This document shows positions 58,393-64,000 of a DNA stretch of 64,000 nucleotides, in pieces; position 1 is the first letter of the stretch, and each line of letters begins with the position of its first letter. The DNA comes from Robiginitalea sediminis. GTDB taxonomy: Bacteria > Bacteroidota > Bacteroidia > Flavobacteriales > Flavobacteriaceae. Made by a program: the position numbers and the translations under genes. The notes under the pieces are model-generated. The model did no database searches. It had not been told where the DNA came from and saw only the letters and a program-made list of their open reading frames with translations. Location of the stretch: positions 491,546 to 555,545 of the forward strand of contig NZ_NGNR01000003.1 in NCBI RefSeq assembly GCF_002198115.1, given 5' to 3'.

Positions 58393-58506
58393 GCGGGTGC
58401 TTATCAAATGGGTTAGGCAATGGGTTCGGGCCGGAAAAGGCCTGACATGTTTAAAGGTAATCAATTCCACGGCCTCAGGAGCACTTTTTATGCCCCGGAA
58501 GACAGC

Positions 58507-58995
58507 TTAACCCCGGATAGTTACCCCCCGTTTCAGCTCTTCAGGAGTAGGCGGCTCAAACCAGGTTTCCATAAAGTCGAAGTTTTCACGGGATACCTCA
58601 AAGGCATAGGTTTCCCCTTTTTCGGTATTCCGCTGCATGACCCGCTTCAGCCGGACCTCCTTCGGGATATCCAAGAAGTGGATTTTAAGCCCCAGGCCTT
58701 CTTTCCGGGCAATCGCCCTGAATTTTTCCCGGTGCTCGAACCGGGCCAGGCCCAGGTCCAGGATCGAATCGGTACCCGAAGCCTCCAGTTGCCGGACCAA
58801 ATCCAAAATAACGGCTTCGGCCCTCTCGATGCGTTCCAGAAACCAATCCAGGCCGTCATCCGGGGTTTTGTCGGGCATAAAAAGGGTGTTGTTCCAGGTA
58901 TCTATGGAGAAGATTACCCCCTGGGTTTCTTCCCTGAGGCGTTTGGCATAGGTGGTTTTTCCGGAGCCGGTATTCCCGACAATCAAGTGGATCAT
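58507..58995 (-). CDS. P-loop kinase-like ATPase
   Basis: A 162-residue protein beginning with Walker A (IVGNTGSGKTTYAKRL), then a Asp in IFSIDTWNN and an LDLGLARFEHREKF lid-like region. It resembles AAA_33/zeta-toxin-type kinases that phosphorylate small substrates or act in antibiotic modification. No antitoxin partner is adjacent, so a toxin role is not supported. Confidence 0.85.
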   Translation of the reverse strand: MIHLIVGNTGSGKTTYAKRLREETQGVIFSIDTWNNTLFMPDKTPDDGLDWFLERIERAEAVILDLVRQLEASGTDSILDLGLARFEHREKFRAIARKEGLGLKIHFLDIPKEVRLKRVMQRNTEKGETYAFEVSRENFDFMETWFEPPTPEELKRGVTIRG

Positions 58996-59117
58996 AATTT
59001 ACGTTCTGGGATTAATCTGCCCCCATATCAGTAGGAGAAGGTCTTTTTTTGTTACGAACCGGGTAATGCCTACTCCTCTTTCAGGAAGGAATAACCGGGT
59101 GGGTGAGGAGGCGGCAG

Positions 59118-60038
59118 CTACTCCGGGATGGTAAGAACCACATTGCCCCGTTTACGCCCGGAGTCCACGTAGCGGTGGGCTTCCACGACCTCACTCAAGG
59201 GGTAGGTCCGGTCTATAAACGGAATGAGCAGGTCTTTTTCGGCCATCTCCCGAATCTCAACCAGATGGGCCGCCTGCTCCTGGGTCATGCTGTTAACACC
59301 CACAAAGCAGCCCTTTGGTTTCAAAACGTTCCGGGCCTTCCGCTTGCTGGTTTTACCTACGGCATCGAAGACGATGTCGAAGGATCTTCCCAGGGTGGTG
59401 TAATCTTCCTGTTTGTAATCCACTACTTGATGGGCCCCAAGACTGCGGACCATTTCCTGGTTTTGGGTGCTGCACACCCCTGTTACCTCCGCCCCAAGGG
59501 CGCGTGCAAGCTGAACCGCGTAACTGCCCACGCTCCCCGATGCTCCGTAAACCAGAATGTCCATCCCGCTCCGGATCTCTGCCTTCCGCAGCAGGAACAG
59601 GGCGGTCATGGCCCCAACCGGGAGGGCTGCTGCCTGCTCAAAACTCAGGTTTGAGGGCATTTTTTCCACTACCCCGTTTTTCCAGTTTTCCGGGATACAC
59701 ATATACTGGGCATAGGAGCCTGTTTTCAATAATGTTGTGGTCCCAAAGACGGCATCGCCCACCTGAAACCGGGAGGCATCCGGGCCAAGGGCTTCAATGG
59801 TTCCCGCCCACTCATGGCCGAGGATCTTCTTTTTCGGGGCGAACAACCCGAAAATCAGCCGGGCCGGCAACCAGAAAAGCGGCGGGAAATCTGAGCTTCT
59901 CAGCCGTGCGTCCCCCGAAGTTACTGTGGCGGCGTGTACCTTCACCAGGATTTCATTTTTCCCGGGCGCGGGCTTCTCAATTTCCTGGAGCCGGAGTACT
60001 TCCGGCCCTCCGTATCTATGGTAGAGCACTGCTTGCAT
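59118..60038 (-). CDS. Quinone-oxidoreductase-like NAD(P)H enzyme (zinc-free MDR family)
   Basis: A 306-residue medium-chain reductase starting MQAVLYHRYGGPEVLRLQE. The GroES-like domain and Rossmann motif are present (DILVYGASGSVGSYAVQLARALGAEVTGV). HEWAGTIEALG lies near the usual position but the full zinc-binding cysteine set is missing, which suits the NADPH quinone oxidoreductase branch. The longer frame to 60125 lacks similarity. Confidence 0.9.
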   Translation of the reverse strand: MQAVLYHRYGGPEVLRLQEIEKPAPGKNEILVKVHAATVTSGDARLRSSDFPPLFWLPARLIFGLFAPKKKILGHEWAGTIEALGPDASRFQVGDAVFGTTTLLKTGSYAQYMCIPENWKNGVVEKMPSNLSFEQAAALPVGAMTALFLLRKAEIRSGMDILVYGASGSVGSYAVQLARALGAEVTGVCSTQNQEMVRSLGAHQVVDYKQEDYTTLGRSFDIVFDAVGKTSKRKARNVLKPKGCFVGVNSMTQEQAAHLVEIREMAEKDLLIPFIDRTYPLSEVVEAHRYVDSGRKRGNVVLTIPE

Positions 60039-60072
60039 GGAGCTTGTTTTCAGGGCATTGGCAGCCCTTGGA

Positions 60073-61143
60073 TTATTCCCGTTCCCCCTCCGAAAACCCG
60101 ATGAGCTGGGAGGCAAAACCTGCAATTTCCGGGTAGTTCCCGGAAGTGTTGGACAGAACCACCACCGCGGTTTTGGTTTTGGGTACCAGCATCAACTGGC
60201 TGGTACACCCCGTTTGCCCCCCGCTGTGTCCAATAACCAGGTGTTCGTTCGGGGGTGGGCCGTACAAATACCACCCCAGTCCGTATTTGTTCCCTTCGTA
60301 GGCTACCGGCTGGGGCCGGATCATCAGCTCCAGGGTCTCCGGCTTCAGCAGAGTGCCGTCAAGCACGGCATGGCCGAATTTCAGGACGTCTTCCACAGTG
60401 CTTCGAAACCCGCCCCCGGGAGTGCGGTTGCTCAAGTCGTTCTGCTTGCCGGCTTTGGCACGCCGCCCATTGTGGTGATACAGACAGGAAGCGTCGGGCT
60501 GCACCTGGTCCAAGTTTTCCGCATAGGTGGCCGTCATCCCGGCGGGGTCAAAAATAAAGCGCTTCATATAGGCCGCGTAGGGCATGCCGGAAACGGTTTC
60601 CAGGATCCGGCCCAGGACCACAAAGCCATAGGTGGTATAGAAGTACTGGGTGCCCGGGGGAAACAGCAGGGGCCGGTCTATAAATACTTCCATGGCCTCT
60701 TGCAGGCTACGGTAATGGATAGTATTCTCAATCTCCGCCTCGTCCCTGTACTGGGTAAGCCCGGAGGTATGCCCCAGGAGTTGGGCCACGGTAAGTTGCT
60801 TTTTATTTTCTGGCAGGTCCGGCAAATAGGTTTCAATGGGCGCCTCCAGGGCAACCTGCCCGCTTTCGACCAGTTGCATGACGGCCACAGCCGTAAAACT
60901 TTTAGCGATAGAGGCAATCCGGGTAGGGGTAGAAGCTGAAAAAGGCGCCCCTTGTTCCATGCAACGCTCTCCTGCCGCCCCGGCCCATTGCAGCTCCCCG
61001 TCAACGCTCACGGCCGCAGCAATGCCGATGTTCTTTTTTTCTCCCGCCAGGCTCTGCAGTGCCTGGTCCGGGTCAAAGGGCTGCTGGGCCAGGACGTTTC
61101 CCAGCAATAAAATACATAGTAGGCTTAAGGGTCTTCTCCTCAT
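60073..61143 (-). CDS. Serine beta-lactamase-like hydrolase (class C fold), secreted
   Basis: A 356-residue exported enzyme (MRRRPLSLLCILLLGNVLAQ). It shares the AmpC fold with the 50366-51475 product: Ser-x-x-Lys in IASIAKSFTAV (near residue 78), Tyr in YFYTTYGFVVLG (Tyr-x-x, with Asn replaced), and HSGGQTGC (HxGG). The missing Asn in the YxN motif suggests an esterase/peptidase instead of a true beta-lactamase. Divergence from the other copy is large, so this is not a recent duplicate. Confidence 0.9.
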   Translation of the reverse strand: MRRRPLSLLCILLLGNVLAQQPFDPDQALQSLAGEKKNIGIAAAVSVDGELQWAGAAGERCMEQGAPFSASTPTRIASIAKSFTAVAVMQLVESGQVALEAPIETYLPDLPENKKQLTVAQLLGHTSGLTQYRDEAEIENTIHYRSLQEAMEVFIDRPLLFPPGTQYFYTTYGFVVLGRILETVSGMPYAAYMKRFIFDPAGMTATYAENLDQVQPDASCLYHHNGRRAKAGKQNDLSNRTPGGGFRSTVEDVLKFGHAVLDGTLLKPETLELMIRPQPVAYEGNKYGLGWYLYGPPPNEHLVIGHSGGQTGCTSQLMLVPKTKTAVVVLSNTSGNYPEIAGFASQLIGFSEGERE

Positions 61144-61176
61144 CGGATGGCGTTTATGTAGTCCGGTTTTACTGTT

Positions 61177-61680
61177 TTAGTTTTCCGTATTCCTGCTTTT
61201 CTCAGACCTGAACGCGAAAGAAATTTGCATATCCGTATTGGATACTGCAGCATGAAGCCCAGCTTCCTCCTTCCAGTATTGTATCTTTTTAGGAAACTCC
61301 AGCTCCGGGTTTTCGCAAGTGAACCCTGTAGGGCCGAATTCGGTCATGAAAAAGACCACCGGCTCGGGATCTTCCGGGGCTTGGACATGGAGGGCCCAGG
61401 CAGCCCCGGTACGTTTCAGACGCATGTTTTCCTGCCAGATGGTATCCTGATCTTGCAGGGTAAACCCGAACCCTGTGTATTCGCTATCCCCGGCCTTCTC
61501 CCAGAATTCATAGGTGGCTTTCCCGAGTTCTTCGCCCACCCGTTCCCATCGGCCCACAAGCCAGTCGAAGTAGGTTTCAGAGACAGCCGTTGACGTCGTT
61601 TTCTCTGGCGTTGCGTTGTGCTTCTGGGTTGGGGTGCAGGCAAGGATCAATAATACGGGTAATAGGGTAATCTTACTCAT
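61177..61680 (-). CDS. DUF6265-type lipoprotein
   Basis: About 167 residues from MSKITLLPVLLILACTPTQ, lipobox LILAC. The mature part is a beta-rich DUF6265-like domain (FDWLVGRWERVGEELGKATYEFWE, then TGFTCENPELEFPKKIQYW). The first codons of the longer frame precede the hydrophobic signal core, so the ATG at 61680 is preferred. Unknown role. Confidence 0.78.
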   Translation of the reverse strand: MSKITLLPVLLILACTPTQKHNATPEKTTSTAVSETYFDWLVGRWERVGEELGKATYEFWEKAGDSEYTGFGFTLQDQDTIWQENMRLKRTGAAWALHVQAPEDPEPVVFFMTEFGPTGFTCENPELEFPKKIQYWKEEAGLHAAVSNTDMQISFAFRSEKSRNTEN

Positions 61681-61725
61681 GACTATGGTATAAGGGTAAA
61701 TGGAGATCAAGTACATATTTCCGGT

Positions 61726-62396
61726 TCAAATTTGGTCTGTTTCCAATGGTAACTGGTTATGTCTCTTTTGGAGAGCACGATAAAGTTCTATACCCTTGTT
61801 CCTGCCCCTTAATTCGACCTGTCCCAGTGGCTGAAAATGATAATCCCCCAGGCATCCAACTCCCTCAGGAAATCTCCTTAAACCAATAAATCGGTTTCAT
61901 AGAAGTTACACAAGTTTTGTATACAGGCGGTAGTGTTCAGCGTGTCCCCGGTAAAGACGATGTCTTTTTTGAGCGTCCCGATTTCTTCGGTAGTGACGTT
62001 GCCGTAATGTAGGCCCGCTTTAAACGAGGGCGCAACGTCATATTTTGAAAGGTACTTATGTCGATGTCCCTCAAGAGTTTCTTTCATTAAGAAAAAGCAT
62101 GTCAACGCCCCAATGGGGGTAGGGGATGAAGTAATGTATCCGAGAAACCTGGGATGTCCGTTAAAGAGCGAATGGTTAAAGAGCAATGCGGTAGCTTCCG
62201 AAAGAATAACGGAAGGATCGGTCCCTTTTTGGGGAAGGGCCTTCTGGCCCAGTTCAACCTGCACTTCGGAGGGAAGCCGGCCAAAGGTAACCGGTTTACT
62301 TTGCATACTGCTGTTGAAATCGGCAATGGCATCGACAAACTGGTGCCCCAATTGCCGGAAGGATTCTTTACTGAGTGCTATTGGGTTGTTCTCCAT
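61726..62396 (-). pseudogene. Chimeric pseudogene: PLP decarboxylase head joined to adenylate-cyclase tail
   Basis: From ATG 62396 the frame is open for 172 codons. Residues 1 to about 98 are the N-terminus of an aromatic-L-amino-acid/PLP-dependent decarboxylase (FRQLGHQFVDAIADF; FNGHPRFLGYITSSPTPIGAL). It then switches in frame (near 62100) to the tail of a class III adenylate/guanylate cyclase (KYDVAPSFKAGLHYGNVT, DIVFTGDTLNTTACIQNLC). A TAA at 61878-61880 ends it, but cyclase sequence continues: GDFLRELDAWG in the same frame, then after a run of five G near 61845-61849, HFQPLGQVELRGRNKGIELY in the next frame, to TGA at 61726. The PLP lysine and cyclase core are missing, so neither activity survives. 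Confidence 0.85.
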
Positions 62397-62751
62397 GGGT
62401 GGTTTTTACCGCTCCGGAGGAAAGCTGAAGTTCCTCCGCCAGTTCATAATGTTCCGCAAAGGCATCGTACCGTAGCAATACCTTTCGGGCGTTCTCGGGA
62501 ATATACGCCATTCGGTAGTTTTCACCGGCAAATTTCCGGACCGAATCCAGGCAATCGAATTGTAAGGAGAGTAAAAACTCGACTTCTCCTGGAAGCTCCC
62601 GTGTAGTAATCCGCACCTGTTCCAGTCCGGTAACCCCGTTACGCACCACGCCTGGGAAAACTTCTTCGCGCAGCAGTTGCAGGTACTTCGGCGCATTTTC
62701 GAGGGTGGTCCATCCCCGCCAGATGCGGATTACTTTTTGTAGGGTTTTCAT
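62368..62751 (-). CDS. Antibiotic-biosynthesis-monooxygenase-like (ABM) small protein
   Basis: A 127-residue protein with an ABM/dimeric alpha-beta barrel domain: KVIRIWRGWTTLENAPKYLQLLR, ITTRELPGEVEFLLSLQFDCLDSVRKFAG, AYIPENARKVLLRYDAFAEHYE. The last 23 residues (LAEELQLSSGAVKTTHGEQ...) extend beyond the usual end and overlap the first 29 bases of the pseudogene. Substrate unknown; it looks intact. Confidence 0.85.
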   Translation of the reverse strand: MKTLQKVIRIWRGWTTLENAPKYLQLLREEVFPGVVRNGVTGLEQVRITTRELPGEVEFLLSLQFDCLDSVRKFAGENYRMAYIPENARKVLLRYDAFAEHYELAEELQLSSGAVKTTHGEQPNSTQ

Positions 62752-62871
62752 AGGAAGAATTCTTTATACAGAACCCGGGCAGCCGTTTACCCAAAAATAA
62801 GAAAGCCAGAACTACAAGGGTGTAATTCCGGCCTTCTACCTGCGAACCACTAAATGGTTTGGCGGTTTAGT

Positions 62872-63354
62872 TTACCCTTTACTCAGGGGGGAATGGTGTT
62901 CGTGGACCATTTTCCAGCCGTCGGTGGTGTTTACAAACAGCAGGGTGATCTGGTCGTTGACCACCACCAGGTCTTCCCCGAATTTCAGGTGGAAGTCCGA
63001 GTGGAAGGTAACGTTGGCAACATCGCCATAGACGGCAATCTGCAGGTCCTGGGCGTCGAATTTGACCACTTCGCTCACGGAGCCAAAAACATTGCGCTCG
63101 TGGGCTTCATTGGCCAAGCCTCCATTGCGGGGTTCTCCGTTTTTGAATTCGGTGAATTTGGGCCCGTAGGCGTGGAAGGAAATCAGTTTGTCCAGGTCTC
63201 CCTCCTTAATGCTTTGGGCCACGGCCACAAAAGTTTCCAGGACTTCCTGTTTGGCTTCGGGGAATTCGTCGTTGATCAGGTCTACCTGGGAATGGCCATA
63301 AAAAGACACCAATCCCAGAGCCATGCAAATGAGATAAGTAAATCGGGTTTTCAT
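62872..63354 (-). CDS. SnoaL/NTF2-like secreted protein
   Basis: A 160-residue exported protein from MKTRFTYLICMALGLVSFYGHSQ. The rest is the cone-shaped NTF2/SnoaL fold (VAVAQSIKEGDLDKLISFHAYG; VTFHSDFHLKFGEDLVVVNDQITLLFV; TDGWKMVHEHHSPL), ending with a His-rich loop as in DUF4440-type proteins. Start at 63354 is preferred: the signal begins there. Confidence 0.85.
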   Translation of the reverse strand: MKTRFTYLICMALGLVSFYGHSQVDLINDEFPEAKQEVLETFVAVAQSIKEGDLDKLISFHAYGPKFTEFKNGEPRNGGLANEAHERNVFGSVSEVVKFDAQDLQIAVYGDVANVTFHSDFHLKFGEDLVVVNDQITLLFVNTTDGWKMVHEHHSPLSKG

Positions 63355-63365
63355 TTTGTTAGTGG

Positions 63366-63395
63366 TTTTAATGATTGAGGTAAAAGTCATTAAAA
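63366..63395. promoter_or_regulatory. Long inverted repeat before the SnoaL-like gene
   Basis: TTTTAATGA (63366-63374) and TCATTAAAA (63387-63395) are exact 9-bp inverted arms around a 12-base spacer. The repeat is just upstream of the SnoaL-like start on the - strand, where an operator would lie. Confidence 0.5.
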
Positions 63396-63462
63396 CCTGG
63401 GCGGAGGTATTTTCAAATTAGCCCAAAAAATGTGCTGAAACGTCCAAAGGGATTTTTGTGAC

Positions 63463-64000
63463 TCAGGATTGGAGGTGTTTCGCCCGATACTGGTGGGGTG
63501 GAAGGCCGTATTGCTCCTTAAAGGACTTTACGAAATGCGAGGTGTTGATAAACCCGCTATCGTAGCAAATCTGGTTGATGTTCAACCCGGTTTCCAGTAA
63601 CAGCCCTTTGGCGTATTCCAGACGTTTGGCCTTAATCCAGCGGGAGGGGGTAGTGCCAAAGGTCCCTTGGAAATCCCGTTTGAAGGCGGACAAACTCCGG
63701 CCGCATAACCGGGCAAATTCCTCCACTTTTAAATTATAAAGGAAGTTTTCTACCATAACCGTCTCCAGGTCGGCGCCGGACTTTGGTGGTTGGGAGGCCT
63801 TTTCCTGTAAATCGGATCGCTCGGGGCGTTCCCCGGTAACAAACTCTGCTATCTCAGCCAGGATGGGGTAGGTGTCCCCGGTCCAGAAAAGGTGGTCGCG
63901 CCCGTCAAACTCCACCAACCGGGCATGGGGCATCCGATCCGCTATATACCGGCCCTCTTCCACCCGGATTTCAATATCCCCTTTTCGAAACAGCAGCAGG
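63463..64000 (-). CDS. Partial: alpha/beta-hydrolase end joined to AraC-type HTH
   Basis: The frame stays open to the window edge, so the 5' part of the gene is missing. The visible 179 residues begin in the last part of an alpha/beta hydrolase (RKGDIEIRVEEGRYIADRMP; LVEFDGRDHLFWTGD, with the catalytic His in RDH) and switch after EFVTGERPERSDL to an AraC-family domain (SLSAFKRDFQGTFGTTPSRW; CYDSGFINTSHFVKSFKEQYG). The first in-frame GTG at 63963 is not a start. This looks like a transcription factor with an enzyme-like sensor module. Confidence 0.85.
   Translation of the reverse strand, partial: LLLFRKGDIEIRVEEGRYIADRMPHARLVEFDGRDHLFWTGDTYPILAEIAEFVTGERPERSDLQEKASQPPKSGADLETVMVENFLYNLKVEEFARLCGRSLSAFKRDFQGTFGTTPSRWIKAKRLEYAKGLLLETGLNINQICYDSGFINTSHFVKSFKEQYGLPPHQYRAKHLQS

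Noticed and set aside
58507-58995. Zeta-toxin of a toxin-antitoxin pair
   Set aside because: Only the P-loop kinase core matches, and no small antitoxin gene is adjacent.
1-64000. Prophage, insertion sequence or biosynthetic mega-cluster
   Set aside because: No transposase, integrase, phage structural or NRPS/PKS genes are visible; gene content and codon use are uniform apart from the pseudogene area.

Overview
The window looks like chromosome of a marine Flavobacteriaceae (Bacteroidetes) with fairly high GC for that family (mid-50s percent by eye). The evidence is promoters of the TTG / TAnnTTTG type instead of TTGACA/TATAAT, few Shine-Dalgarno sites, a flavobacterial 6S-type RNA between zapA and rny, many Bacteroidetes-only DUF families, and a carotenoid locus predicted to make a myxol/saproxanthin-type pigment. 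A Robiginitalea-like genus would fit; this is inference, not proof.

Layout. 0-15 kb is housekeeping: cysteine desulfurase, an M23 endopeptidase, zapB-like/zapA, the 6S-type RNA, RNase Y, a class A beta-lactamase-like lipoprotein, two SurA/parvulin foldases plus a MoxR ATPase, and aconitase. 14.8-21.9 kb is the carotenoid region: a TlpA-like protein and a CrtA-family monooxygenase on the + strand, facing a tightly overlapped - strand operon (CarH-like MerR regulator, crtI, crtB, crtZ, crtD, cruF). After a D-amino-acid-dehydrogenase-like gene and a repeat-rich spacer with tRNA-Leu(GAG), 23.9-41 kb holds stress and envelope genes: TauE-DnaJ-CbpM, a MacB-like efflux operon, DoxX, thioredoxin, a universal stress protein operon with a beta-CASP nuclease and an ATP-cone/endonuclease protein, a lipoprotein, TonB-cardiolipin synthase, an SbtA bicarbonate transporter with a divergent LysR regulator, and DUF6799-type and barrel-like proteins. 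41-64 kb is mostly - strand accessory metabolism: methyltransferase, an internally duplicated VKA-repeat lipoprotein, M20 peptidase, a two-subunit molybdenum hydroxylase, serine hydrolases, acetyltransferase fusion, a second cardiolipin synthase, lipid kinase, oxidoreductase and small hypothetical proteins. It ends with a chimeric pseudogene (decarboxylase head joined to adenylate-cyclase tail) and a gene cut by the window edge that joins an alpha/beta-hydrolase end to an AraC DNA-binding domain.

Main discovery candidate. Between 23.9 and 41.0 kb, seven 14-bp dyads of Crp/Fnr type (core TGA-N6-TCA, mostly ATGA-N5-GTCAT) sit in front of the stress genes. In all seven the dyad centre lies exactly 33 bp from the centre of a TAnnTT -7 element pointing at the gene; one dyad also faces a perfect TAnnTTTG box 34 bp away on the other side. 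That is the geometry of class II activation. It joins TauE/DnaJ/CbpM, the efflux pump, DoxX, thioredoxin, the USP operon, a lipoprotein, TonB/cardiolipin synthase and the DUF6799-type protein into one predicted regulon. The regulator is not encoded in the window. A low-oxygen or nitrosative signal is plausible but inferred.
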